Origin: Clostridium carboxidivorans P7
GTDB taxonomy: Bacteria > Bacillota > Clostridia > Clostridiales > Clostridiaceae
Direction of reading: 5' to 3'
Assembly: GCF_001038625.1 (NCBI RefSeq)
Contig: NZ_CP011803.1
Span: forward strand, 3,162,001 to 3,226,000
DNA: 64,000 nucleotides
Below, piece after piece: positions 53,548 through 62,365 of this stretch. Position 1 is the stretch's first letter; every line of letters begins with the position of its first letter. Below the pieces are notes generated by a model. That model was given only the letters and a program-made list of their open reading frames with translations, was not told the origin of the DNA and did not search any database. Position numbers and translations under genes: made by a program.

Positions 53548-54234
53548 TTAATACTGCTTGAAAATTACCATTCTATGAAGCAATTTTGAAGCATAGTGAC
53601 CAATACAAACAAACAACCCAATAATTGCCAGCTGATCAGCAAAAAACAAACTCAGTGGTTCATCAAAATCAAAAAACACAAATTGAGTTTTAAGTATCAT
53701 ATAAGAACCATTTTTTCGCTGCAAAAATGCATATATTCCATAAGCAGCAATCAAGGCAGCTACCATACGTAGAAAAATAGTGCGCACGTGGGAAGTCTCT
53801 TTCATGCCAGTAATTTTTTTTGCAACAGCCATAAGCATATTCCAATGAAGGCCCATATGTACTGACATCATAGCAAATCCCCAATAGGCAGCAAGCAAAT
53901 GAATTGTTCTTGCAACAGATGTGCCATCACTTATATGAAGGAACATAAACACATGGTGTGATATCATAATTCCACTAACCATAAGACAAATCATAATTAC
54001 AAAGATTAGAATATTGATAACCGTTCCCAGAATTCGAATTCCAGAATACCTCCCTTTCAAAAGATTTTGATGCCATCTGTAATTCAAAATATGGTGGATA
54101 ATGAATAAGATAAACATAGAAATTCCCACTACTTCATGGGCTGCTTCACCAACCAGTGAATATGCCATGAGTACAGGTAGCATAATGGTCATTAGTAAAT
54201 CCACAATAATTTGAAATGTTTTTTTTGATGTCAT
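53548..54234 (-). CDS. DUF4405/cytochrome b561-like membrane protein
   Basis: This 228-residue protein has five or so membrane helices. It has His residues at regular helix positions (IMISHHVFMFLHISDGT, RTIHLLAAYWGFAMMSVHMG, LHWNMLM) that could bind two haem b groups. A Met/Leu-rich N-terminal helix precedes them. It likely carries electrons across the membrane. It is controlled by one, perhaps two, subtype A MerR promoters (54373, 54557), so it belongs with the flavodoxin lipoprotein and DUF362 ferredoxin. Confidence 0.78.
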   Translation of the reverse strand: MTSKKTFQIIVDLLMTIMLPVLMAYSLVGEAAHEVVGISMFILFIIHHILNYRWHQNLLKGRYSGIRILGTVINILIFVIMICLMVSGIMISHHVFMFLHISDGTSVARTIHLLAAYWGFAMMSVHMGLHWNMLMAVAKKITGMKETSHVRTIFLRMVAALIAAYGIYAFLQRKNGSYMILKTQFVFFDFDEPLSLFFADQLAIIGLFVCIGHYASKLLHRMVIFKQY

Positions 54235-54372
54235 TTCATCTACTCCTTTTAACTTTTAAAACCGTAAACACCCAAACAAGCAGTTACCTGTGATGTACAT
54301 AATATTCTCACGTGCTTCCATGTCATTTCCGTCCTTTGCTGCTCATACTAGATATTTTCCTAGATTGTTTCT

Positions 54373-54403
54373 ATCATAAAGGATAAAGTTAACTTTATGT
54401 CAA
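54373..54403 (-). promoter_or_regulatory. MerR-type promoter, subtype A, for the DUF4405 gene
   Basis: Minus strand TTGACA (54403-54398), 19-bp spacer, TATGAT (54378-54373), with the ataaagttaactttat palindrome. It is the proximal of two. Confidence 0.85.
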
Positions 54404-54463
54404 TACCTTATTTTAAAAAATTCAAATTACTAAGCTTAACTTTTCCTTTTCGCCCAAAAATAA

Positions 54464-54522
54464 AGACCTTTTACACAGGTATCTTACTTTTTTCTAAAAT
54501 CGATACTATGTGTAAAAAGTCT
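54464..54522 (-). terminator. Hairpin between two tandem MerR-type promoters
   Basis: agaccttttacacaggtatc (54464 on) pairs with gatactatgtgtaaaaagtc (to 54522) with two mismatches or bulges. On the minus strand it is followed by tttattttt. It would end the helicase transcript and also any transcript started at the distal MerR promoter. Confidence 0.6.
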
Positions 54523-54556
54523 ACTATTTATCATAATTAATGGTATCTATAGCTTT

Positions 54557-54587
54557 ATCATAAGGGATAAAGTTATCTTTATGTCAA
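54557..54587 (-). promoter_or_regulatory. Distal MerR-type promoter, subtype A
   Basis: Minus strand TTGACA (54587-54582), 19-bp spacer, TATGAT (54562-54557), operator ataaagataactttat with one base off the palindrome. It lies just past the helicase stop and before the hairpin at 54464, so its product may be a short RNA of about 90-100 nt. Confidence 0.8.
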
Positions 54588-54613
54588 TACTTTGTTTTTA
54601 AAAATTAATATTG

Positions 54614-56371
54614 TTATATATTCAATAATATTTTATTAATATCTTCGCTCACCACCATACGTTCATCATAAACCCACTGTTCATCAAATTCTAAATTAAA
54701 AATCTTAGAGAAAGAATAATAGAGATTTATCTTTTGATAATAAAGTTCCAATTCATTAAGATCTTTTATTAAACAAGTTGGCTTAGAAATTACATCACTA
54801 TGAGCTATAAAAAGCTCATCTACATAGCTTAAAAAAGCATCCATCATTGTAGGATTGGATACATCAAAAGGTATTTTTAGTAGAGTCCACTCCATTTTTT
54901 CATCTAATTTATAACTCTTTATATTATCTAATACTATGATATACTCTGAAATATCCATTTTTCTATAAAAATACATCTTCTCTTCTCGTGTACTCCATAA
55001 TGCAAGCTTTTCTCTTAAAGGTAAGCTTTTTATTTTCAATATAACTTCACTTGGGCCTATAACTGCTTCTTCTATAGTTCTATCTCTTACATTTATCATC
55101 TCATTTATGAATTCTTGAGTGCCTCCATAGGATGCTACATACCCAATATCATATATTCCCTTTCTTCCTGCTCTTCCTGCAATTTGTTTTACTTCTTGGG
55201 AATTTAAAAATCTCACTTGACTTCCATCAAACTTTTTAACATTCATAAATATAATTCTTCTAATTGGAAGATTTACTCCCATACCAATGGCATCAGTAGT
55301 TACAAGTATTTTTGTTTCTTTATTTATAAACTGCTCATACTGCTTTCTTCTCACTTCAGGAGGCAGGTCTCCATAAATCAAACTGGCTTTTATTCCTAAA
55401 CTTCCATAATAATATGCTAATTCTAATACTCTTTTTTTAGAAAATACTACAAGTGCATCTCCATCTTGAATACTTTTACGAGAAAAAGACCCATATTCCA
55501 TCACAAGAGGTATGCTTCTTTTATATTCTTTAAATTCATATTGATCCTGACAATCTTCAATTATATCAATTAATAATTCTTTACTATTAATGGCTCCACA
55601 AATATGTATCTCCTTACAATTTAATCCTAACAATGCTCGTGTCCATGCTGCTCCCCTTTGATCATCATTTATCATCTGGATTTCATCTATAATTGCTATA
55701 TCATACTCTTCATTAACATCTAATTTTTCTATAGTACAGGATATATGCTGTGCTCCTTCTACTATTATTTCTTCTTCTCCAGTCATAAGGCTGCATTTTA
55801 CACCTTCAGAATTTAATCTCTCATAGTTTTCTAAAGCTAATATTCTTAAAGGAGAAAGATATACTCCATTTTTAGCTTGCTTTAATCTTTGCATGGCATT
55901 ATAGGTTTTTCCTGTATTAGTTTCCCCTAAGTGAAGATAAAATTTTCTAATGAGCTTTCTAGCATGTTCATATTCATCCTTAGGATTTGCTGGAAATACA
56001 TTGTCAAATTCTTTAGATACAAGCTTAGGTATATGCTTGGTTATAAGCACACTAATTATTCCAGAACCCAAATAGCTTTCATAATTATGTTTTACTATTT
56101 CTTTAAAACTAAAGTTAGTACCATTTTTTCTATTGTAGTCATCTACAAGTCTTTCAGATATGTATTCTAGTATTTCTAAATATTGCTCATAAACACTTTT
56201 AAAATCCCTAAGACCATCATTTTCAAATTCTTTTAAATGTCTTATTTTCTTTCTCACAGAAACTTCATGTTCCCACAATGCATTTGTCTTAGTATGCTGC
56301 ACTATTTCTTCTATTTGAGGAATTTGATTTTTTATCTTTCTAAAATTTCTTTCTACTGCTCCTTTTTTCAT
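54614..56371 (-). CDS. Suv3-like DExH-box RNA helicase
   Basis: This 585-residue protein has a Suv3-type helicase core: LGETNTGKTYNAMQRL (Walker A, about 152-167), GVYLSPLRILALENYERL, SLMTGEEE, HISCTIEKLD, IAIIDEIQMINDDQRG (DEIQ box), ILVTTDAIGMGVNLPI and QIAGRAGRKG (motif VI). Suv3 in mitochondria unwinds RNA for the degradosome. Bacterial homologues are probably RNA helicases too. RBS aggagga. It stands alone, upstream of the MerR promoters but ended before them. Confidence 0.87.
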   Translation of the reverse strand: MKKGAVERNFRKIKNQIPQIEEIVQHTKTNALWEHEVSVRKKIRHLKEFENDGLRDFKSVYEQYLEILEYISERLVDDYNRKNGTNFSFKEIVKHNYESYLGSGIISVLITKHIPKLVSKEFDNVFPANPKDEYEHARKLIRKFYLHLGETNTGKTYNAMQRLKQAKNGVYLSPLRILALENYERLNSEGVKCSLMTGEEEIIVEGAQHISCTIEKLDVNEEYDIAIIDEIQMINDDQRGAAWTRALLGLNCKEIHICGAINSKELLIDIIEDCQDQYEFKEYKRSIPLVMEYGSFSRKSIQDGDALVVFSKKRVLELAYYYGSLGIKASLIYGDLPPEVRRKQYEQFINKETKILVTTDAIGMGVNLPIRRIIFMNVKKFDGSQVRFLNSQEVKQIAGRAGRKGIYDIGYVASYGGTQEFINEMINVRDRTIEEAVIGPSEVILKIKSLPLREKLALWSTREEKMYFYRKMDISEYIIVLDNIKSYKLDEKMEWTLLKIPFDVSNPTMMDAFLSYVDELFIAHSDVISKPTCLIKDLNELELYYQKINLYYSFSKIFNLEFDEQWVYDERMVVSEDINKILLNI

Positions 56372-56650
56372 TGACTGTCCTCCTAAGCAGAATTTATTTA
56401 ATTATATCTATTATACTAGTATTATCATAAATTTAAATTTAATTATATAAAAACAACTTATATTTTTGTATATTAACTGTAATGATTTTTTTGCAAAAGA
56501 TAAATTTTAGAAAAGGAATTTTTAATTCAATATAGAATACTGTTTAATACAAGTAACAGATAATGTTATTACCATAAGCTAGGTAACAGTCACATAAGGG
56601 GAGCACTTAGTATAGTAACATACACTAAATATATTAAGGGGATGGATAAT

Positions 56651-57280
56651 ATGATTTTAGGAATTAGTGCAAGTGGCAGAAAAGATGGAATTATCAGCAA
56701 AACAGTGAAAGCTATATTGGAAGCAAGTAATTCAGAATATGAATACATTTCATTGTCAGGCAAGAGAATTAATGGTTGTATTGGATGTACACTTTGCGCC
56801 GCCGATAATCAGTGCAAAGTTAAAGATGATTGGAATGAAATAGCAGAAAAAATGTTAATGGCAGATGCAATTATTTTTGGTGCACCTAACTATGGAGGGA
56901 CTATAAATGCCCTTGGACATGCATGCTTGGAAAGAACTTTTTGCTTTCGACACCGAGAAGCTTTTAGTCTATCTGGCAAGATTGGTGTAGCGGTTAGTGC
57001 TAGTTATAGTGAGGAAGGAACTAGTTTAGTCAATATGATTATAAAAAAATCTATGATGGTTAATAAGATGTCAGTAGTTGGTGCTGTATCCGCTCATGGA
57101 TATTCCCAATGTTACACATGTGGATTTGGTCACAACTGTAATGCAGGTAATGTGGTTAAGAAATATGGTCCTTTGGATAAAATCGAAAAGAAACATCTTC
57201 CACCTAGTTTTGAAGAGCAGGAAGATACAATTTTTCAAGTTAATAATATTGGAAAATTATTGAGGTCTTTAGGAGTCTGA
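56651..57280 (+). CDS. Cys-rich NADPH-dependent FMN reductase family protein
   Basis: This protein of about 209 residues has MILGISASGRKDGIISKTVK (flavin loop), an iron-sulfur-flavoprotein-type CIGCTLCAADNQC motif (about 43-55), and GAPNYGGTINALGHA. A second cluster of cysteines (QCYTCGFGHNC) lies near 158-168. I chose ATG 56651, spaced 8 nt from aagggg. The cysteines suggest an iron-sulfur flavoprotein that transfers electrons to small acceptors. The partner is unknown. Confidence 0.83.
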   Translation: MILGISASGRKDGIISKTVKAILEASNSEYEYISLSGKRINGCIGCTLCAADNQCKVKDDWNEIAEKMLMADAIIFGAPNYGGTINALGHACLERTFCFRHREAFSLSGKIGVAVSASYSEEGTSLVNMIIKKSMMVNKMSVVGAVSAHGYSQCYTCGFGHNCNAGNVVKKYGPLDKIEKKHLPPSFEEQEDTIFQVNNIGKLLRSLGV

Positions 57281-57651
57281 ATTCTGTGCAATACTAAAAT
57301 GTTTAAAAACGATGTCTTTGTAGGGTTGCGCTAAGTGGTCACAATAGGCAAGGACGTTCTATTCATGAAAAATATTCAGGTGTATTAAAGCATCTGTTCA
57401 ATAAGAACTAGTTTTTCACTGTTAAAAAAGCACCGTTATAGAGAAAATGAACTGCACCCTGTCTACTTGACAGGGTGCAGTTCATTTTAATATGTAAATA
57501 TTTTTTATATAAATCTTCATAACTTCTACATAACTATTCTGTATATTATACCTATTAAATGTAATTACACAGTAAGAAATCTACCTATATACACGGCCTA
57601 TGAAATAATTTTGGGATAATAATATTATTAATATACTGATGAGGTGAATTT
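57281..57651. other. Intergenic region with long GC-rich hairpin resembling IS ends
   Basis: Arms 57444-57463 and 57469-57488 (aaaatgaactgcaccctgtc and its exact complement) form a 20-bp stem with a 5-nt loop. It is probably the terminator of the FMN reductase gene. The sequence resembles head-to-head IS3-type ends, which I cannot confirm. A plus-strand scrap (ALSGHNRQGRSIHEKYSGVL) at about 57330-57400 looks like the tail of a lost gene. Confidence 0.55.
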
Positions 57652-59469
57652 ATGAGTATCAAAAATATAAGATTAAAAGTATACAATATGACTTGTACAT
57701 CTTGTGAAAAAACTATAGAAAGAACCTTAAAAAAGTTAGTAGGGGTTTTTAATGCTAAGGCTAACTACAGTGGTCAATTTGTAGACATAGAATATGATTC
57801 TGAACTTTGCAATATAAAGGATATAAAAGATTCTATAAATAGTATTGGATATAACACTGAGAATTCCTACAATTTTGGATTTGCTGGAATACTTATGGTA
57901 GCAGTTGCCATTATTCTTATAGGTAATTCTACTGGTGGTTTTGATATGAATAATATGCTTAAAGGAGCAACCTATTTTGTACTCTTTATAGTTGGAGTAC
58001 TCACCTCTATACACTGTGTGGGAATGTGCGGTGGAATAATGCTCTCTCAAAGCTTATCTAATGAAAGCACCAATAAATTTCAAGCAATTAAACCTGCAAT
58101 ACTTTATAATGCAGGAAGAGTAATATCATATACAATTCTAGGTGGAATTATTGGTGCCTTAGGAGCTGTACTTTCACTATCTATAAAAACTCAAGCTGCT
58201 CTTCAACTGTTTGCTGGTTTATTTATGATCATCATGGGATTTAATATGGCTGGTTTTTCTTTATTTAGAAAGCTGCAAATAAAACTGCCTTGGTCCTTTT
58301 GTTCAGTAAAGAATAAGCCTAAGACTCCATTTATGGTAGGTATTTTAAATGGTTTAATGCCATGCGGACCTCTTCAAACTATGCAGCTGTATGCTCTTGG
58401 TACCGGCAGCGCTGCTAAAGGTGCTCTTTCTATGCTCATCTTTGCATTAGGCACAGTGCCTTTAATGTTAACTTTTGGTGCAGTTTCTGGCCTACTAAGC
58501 AAAGGGTATACAAAAAAGATTTTAAAATTTAGTGGAGTCCTTGTAATTGTTCTAGGGTTAATTATGAGTAATAGAGGACTATCTTTAGCTGGCATAAATC
58601 CTGTTTCATCTATAGCTTCTCTTTTGCCTGGCACTAACCAATCCCTTGCTGCTTCTGCAGCAAATAGCACTAAAGCTGTTTTAAAGGATGGAGTTCAGGT
58701 AGTAAATATGACTGCAGATGGAAATGGGTATACGCCTAATGTACTGTATGTAAAGAAAGGCATTCCTGTTAAATGGATAATAGATGGAAAACAAATAACT
58801 TCCTGTAACAATGCAATTGTAGTACCATCGCTAAACATAAAGAAGCAGCTAAATAATGGTGAAAATGTAATAGAGTTTACACCAAATGATAAAGACATAA
58901 ACTTTAGCTGTTGGATGGGGATGATAAGAGGTGTAATTAGGGTAGTAGATAATTTAGATTCTGTTGATACATCTAAGGCAGACCCTTCAGCTCCACCCGT
59001 TGGTGCTCCTAGTTGCTGCAGCGGAGGTGCAGTATCTTCTAATGCTAATTCATCAAATATACAGCAAAGTCCAAGTATATATGGAAGTGATCTAAGCAAA
59101 GTTCCAACTGAAAGTCTAGTTAATACTGCAATGGTAATTGGTAAGAATCAAAGTGCTACAATCAAAGGTATCGGTTATGAGTTTAAACCGCTTATAATTG
59201 TAGTAGATAAAAATATTAAAACTAAACTGACATTTGACCTTACTGCTTTTGATAATCCAGAAGGAAAATTTGAGCTTGTATCAGCTAAAACCGCTGAAAC
59301 CTTTAAATCCTTTGATGGAAAAAAAGGAGTTGTAGATTTAGATATTACCTTTAATGAAACCTCCGGCTATGGAATAGTAAAGGATGGTAAAGTTCTAGGT
59401 ATTATTGAAGTGGTAGATGATATCAAAAAAGCTGATCTAGAAAATATCAGAAAAACCTATATTAAATAA
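57652..59469 (+). CDS. HMA - DsbD/SafE-like membrane - cupredoxin-like fusion, probable copper handling
   Basis: This 605-residue protein has an N-terminal heavy-metal-associated domain (VYNMTCTSCEKTIERTLKKL, CxxC at 16-19) and then six or so membrane helices of the DsbD/TauE-SafE (urease accessory UreH-like) type, with SIHCVGMCGG and GLMPCGPLQT. A cupredoxin-like domain follows (YTPNVLYVKKGIPVKW, ITSCNNAIVVPS, SCWMGMIRG). A Cys pair CCSGG and a last beta domain end the protein. The Cys ligands suggest copper transport or sensing across the membrane. The annotated family name (sulfite exporter) probably does not describe its job. Confidence 0.85.
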   Translation: MSIKNIRLKVYNMTCTSCEKTIERTLKKLVGVFNAKANYSGQFVDIEYDSELCNIKDIKDSINSIGYNTENSYNFGFAGILMVAVAIILIGNSTGGFDMNNMLKGATYFVLFIVGVLTSIHCVGMCGGIMLSQSLSNESTNKFQAIKPAILYNAGRVISYTILGGIIGALGAVLSLSIKTQAALQLFAGLFMIIMGFNMAGFSLFRKLQIKLPWSFCSVKNKPKTPFMVGILNGLMPCGPLQTMQLYALGTGSAAKGALSMLIFALGTVPLMLTFGAVSGLLSKGYTKKILKFSGVLVIVLGLIMSNRGLSLAGINPVSSIASLLPGTNQSLAASAANSTKAVLKDGVQVVNMTADGNGYTPNVLYVKKGIPVKWIIDGKQITSCNNAIVVPSLNIKKQLNNGENVIEFTPNDKDINFSCWMGMIRGVIRVVDNLDSVDTSKADPSAPPVGAPSCCSGGAVSSNANSSNIQQSPSIYGSDLSKVPTESLVNTAMVIGKNQSATIKGIGYEFKPLIIVVDKNIKTKLTFDLTAFDNPEGKFELVSAKTAETFKSFDGKKGVVDLDITFNETSGYGIVKDGKVLGIIEVVDDIKKADLENIRKTYIK

Positions 59470-59484
59470 AGCATTATTAAAAGG

Positions 59485-59587
59485 GAACGCAAATAGATTT
59501 ATGTAAATTTAAAATCTATTTGTGTTCTCTAAAAAAGTGATTAAATAAAAGTAATCTCCATATTTTTACTTTATTAATCACTTTTAG
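59485..59587. terminator. Tandem terminators between convergent genes
   Basis: The first stem is gaacgcaaatagattt / aaatctatttgtgttc (59485-59526). The second is a 22-bp stem around 59532-59554 / 59566-59587 with T-runs. They separate the copper-type fusion gene and the OsmC gene. Confidence 0.75.
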
Positions 59588-59595
59588 TTTAATAA

Positions 59596-60039
59596 TTATT
59601 TTTCTATTGTAATCTTTGCCTTTTCTAGTTCAACAGCATTTCCTATTGTATCTCCCACCGGGCACCTTTTCTCAATTAATTCAACAAATTTCTTAATTTT
59701 TTCTTCTGAAGCATCACTCTTTATATGCATATTATATCTTATCTTCTGGTATCCCGGTCTTACATCCGATAACCCCATAAATCCATCTGGATCTAATTCT
59801 CCTTCTAACTCTATCCAAAAATCCTCCAGATTTATTCTCATTTTTTCAGCAAAAGATGCTGCAAGTATTGTTTGACATCCACCTAGAGCACAAAGAACTA
59901 ATTCAACTGGATTCATTCCAGTATCAGTTCCACCTAATTTTTCTGGTTCATCAATATCTACCTTAAACCCTCTTGCTTCTGCTGTAACTGCAAGACCTTT
60001 CTTTTGTCTTGCTGTTGCCCTAAATGTTGTTATCGCCAT
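59596..60039 (-). CDS. OsmC-family peroxiredoxin-like protein
   Basis: This 147-residue protein has the two OsmC cysteines: LCALGGCQTILAASFA (about 54) and EKRCPVGDTIGNA (about 128). These reduce organic hydroperoxides. The length is typical of the YhfA-like branch. RBS aaaggag at 5 nt. It is probably an oxidative stress or persulfide-handling enzyme; there is no clear operon partner. Confidence 0.88.
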   Translation of the reverse strand: MAITTFRATARQKKGLAVTAEARGFKVDIDEPEKLGGTDTGMNPVELVLCALGGCQTILAASFAEKMRINLEDFWIELEGELDPDGFMGLSDVRPGYQKIRYNMHIKSDASEEKIKKFVELIEKRCPVGDTIGNAVELEKAKITIEK

Positions 60040-60136
60040 AATACCACTCCTTTATAAATTTAGTTAACATTACACTACAAGTATCTCCCAATCAATTAAT
60101 ACTAAACGTTATTTCTAAATGGTATAGTAAATAAAA

Positions 60137-60196
60137 AAATTCCATTCTTTGTTTTATTGTATAAGCACGTTCAAATAAAACAAAGGATGGAATTTT
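60137..60196 (-). terminator. Long-stem terminator of the soluble MCP gene
   Basis: aaattccattctttgtttta (60137 on) pairs with taaaacaaaggatggaattt (to 60196) over about 22 bp. On the minus strand a run of ttttttt follows. Confidence 0.75.
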
Positions 60197-60222
60197 ATTT
60201 TCAATTTATTATAGAGACTAAT

Positions 60223-61047
60223 TTATTTTGCCAATTCATTTAATTTTGATGCTAGAGGATTTAATTCTTGTAGTGCAGCATCCATATTTTGAATTTCAGA
60301 TAGCTGACTTTTAAAGGTATCCGCTGTTGACACAATACCATTAGAAATATTATGTACTGAATTTTCTATTTTAGTTAAAGTATTATTTATCTCATTTATA
60401 GATTGACTACTTGAACTGGATAATTTTCTAATTTCATTTGCAACTACAGAAAAACCTTTTCCGTATTCTCCAGCTCTAGAAGCTTCTATGGCTGCATTTA
60501 AACCTAAGAGATTAGTTTGAGAAGCTATCTTTCTAACAAAATTTAGTATCTCATCTGTATTTTTAGCATTCTCATCAGCTTGCTTAACTTCAGTTAAAAT
60601 AGTATCATTGGCGCTTACAGCTACCTCAGTTCCTTTGGAAATTAAACTTGCTGCTTTAGATATTTCACTAAGGGATTCAGATAAAGTTTTTGATAAATTT
60701 AATATTTCATAGTGCCTTTTTAAACTTTTAACAAGAACTATACTGCCTATAATAACTCCTTTGTCATCCTTTACAGGAATCCCTGTAGCCTTGATCTCTA
60801 CTCCAAAAACCTCTTTTGGAACTATTGATGACACTGTTTTTTTTGCTTTAATACACTCATAAGCAGCACCACCTGGCCTTAAAGGGTCTCCTGGCTGTGC
60901 ATTCATATTTATGTTTTCACTGTTTACAACTTTTATAAAATGCTCTGTTGTTGACATAGTAAAAGCTATTTCGTCTTCAAAAAAGCTCTGCATATAAGGC
61001 ATCATTTCTTCAAAAGCCTTCTGCAATTTATTTTCAATTTCAATCAT
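60223..61047 (-). CDS. Soluble methyl-accepting chemotaxis-type protein
   Basis: This 274-residue protein has no membrane segment. The N-terminal sensor (about 1-115) ends [19 protein letters not shown], close in pattern to the 13816 protein's [19 protein letters not shown]. The MCP tip is [21 protein letters not shown] (given as [20 protein letters not shown]) then [14 protein letters not shown] chose ATG 61047, with gggggg 7 nt upstream; the longer ORF start at 61062 is upstream of that site. It likely reports an intracellular signal to CheA. The ligand is unknown. Confidence 0.88.
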   Translation of the reverse strand: MIEIENKLQKAFEEMMPYMQSFFEDEIAFTMSTTEHFIKVVNSENINMNAQPGDPLRPGGAAYECIKAKKTVSSIVPKEVFGVEIKATGIPVKDDKGVIIGSIVLVKSLKRHYEILNLSKTLSESLSEISKAASLISKGTEVAVSANDTILTEVKQADENAKNTDEILNFVRKIASQTNLLGLNAAIEASRAGEYGKGFSVVANEIRKLSSSSSQSINEINNTLTKIENSVHNISNGIVSTADTFKSQLSEIQNMDAALQELNPLASKLNELAK

Positions 61048-61265
61048 TTTTATACCCCCCAAAAACTCAAAGTGGTAGACTAGTAGAATAACATTATGTG
61101 TACGATAAATATCAATTAGAAAACAATTACATTATATCATGGCTTAAGTTGAAAATGCATCCCATTTTGAGTACTTTCATAAGAAAAGAAGTATAGCTTA
61201 GTTATAAGTACAATAATTATTCCAGAATACAATAATTGTTATAATTTCACATATTATGCTCCAAT

Positions 61266-62102
61266 TTATTTCAAATCAAGGTATGTGGTATTTTCTGGAA
61301 TACCAGATACAGATACATTATCCCCTTCATTTAATGAATCTATGACCTTCATATCTTCTTTAGCAAGTTCAAAATCAAAAATATCCAAGTTTTCTTTTAT
61401 TCTTTCTTCATTTGAGGATTTTGGTATAGGAATAATTCCTCTTTGTATATGCCATCTTAATGCTATTTGTGCTATAGTTTTTTTATATTTTTCCGATAAA
61501 TTCATCATCACTTCATTTGAAAATATTTTTCCCCTCATTATCGGACTCCAAGCTACCAGCTGAATATTATTTTTATTACAATAATTTAGCATATCATTTT
61601 TAGAGCTTAAAGGATGTACCTCTATCTGATTTACCATGGGCATTATTTTTGCGCTTTTTCTTAATTCTTCTAAATGTCCTACTTTAAAATTGCAAACTCC
61701 AATTGCTTTTACTTTACCTATTTCATAAAGATATTCAAAGGCTCTCCAAGTTTCAGAATTTAGCTTATTAGGCCAATGAATAAGATATAAATCTATATAT
61801 TCTACTTGTAATTTTTCTAATGATTCATTAAAAGCCTTAATAGTTTTTTCATATCCATGATCATTATTCCAAAGCTTAGTTACCAAAAATATTTCTTTCC
61901 TATTTACTCCACTATCTTTTATACCCTTACCTACTCCAACTTCATTACCATAAAAAGATGCAGTATCTATCTGTCTATATCCTGTATCTAGAGCACATTT
62001 TACTATTCTTGCTGTTTCATCCCCACTACCAGATTTATATGTTCCAAATCCTATTGAAGGCATTTTTGCCCCATTAGACAATACTTTGAATTTCTCATTC
62101 AT
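61266..62102 (-). CDS. Aldo/keto reductase
   Basis: This 278-residue protein has all four AKR catalytic residues visible: Asp and Tyr in RQIDTASFYGNE, Lys in FLVTKLW, and His in YLIHWPNK. The cofactor end is IPIPKSSNEERIKENLDIFD (NADPH type). I chose ATG 62102 (MNEKFKVLSNG), the usual AKR start; the ORF extends to 62141. It reduces aldehydes such as methylglyoxal. No regulator adjoins it. Confidence 0.9.
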   Translation of the reverse strand: MNEKFKVLSNGAKMPSIGFGTYKSGSGDETARIVKCALDTGYRQIDTASFYGNEVGVGKGIKDSGVNRKEIFLVTKLWNNDHGYEKTIKAFNESLEKLQVEYIDLYLIHWPNKLNSETWRAFEYLYEIGKVKAIGVCNFKVGHLEELRKSAKIMPMVNQIEVHPLSSKNDMLNYCNKNNIQLVAWSPIMRGKIFSNEVMMNLSEKYKKTIAQIALRWHIQRGIIPIPKSSNEERIKENLDIFDFELAKEDMKVIDSLNEGDNVSVSGIPENTTYLDLK

Positions 62103-62238
62103 AATATGTAACCTACCTTTCACATTTCCTAATAAAAACATACCAATAAAAATTTATTTTGTAAATATACGTTCTAATAAAACTTGTTTTCATTTTTGTA
62201 ATTAAATTGGCAAAGACTTAAAACAAACATTAAACACT

Positions 62239-62293
62239 ATTGTTAACTATCATGTAAAACTTAGTTGACAATGTTTTTCTATTCATATATACT
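62239..62293 (+). promoter_or_regulatory. BirA operator overlapping the bioB promoter
   Basis: attgttaact (62239-62248) and agttgacaat (62263-62272) form an inverted repeat with a 14-bp spacer, matching the Firmicute BirA box. The right half contains the -35 TTGACA (62265-62270). After 17 bp comes TATACT (62288-62293). Biotinyl-AMP-bound BirA here would block the polymerase. Confidence 0.85.
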
Positions 62294-62365
62294 TCAATAT
62301 ATACAAAGCATGATTTTTGATAATTCATGATGGATATATATTAAGTATTTATGGAGGCTTTTAAT

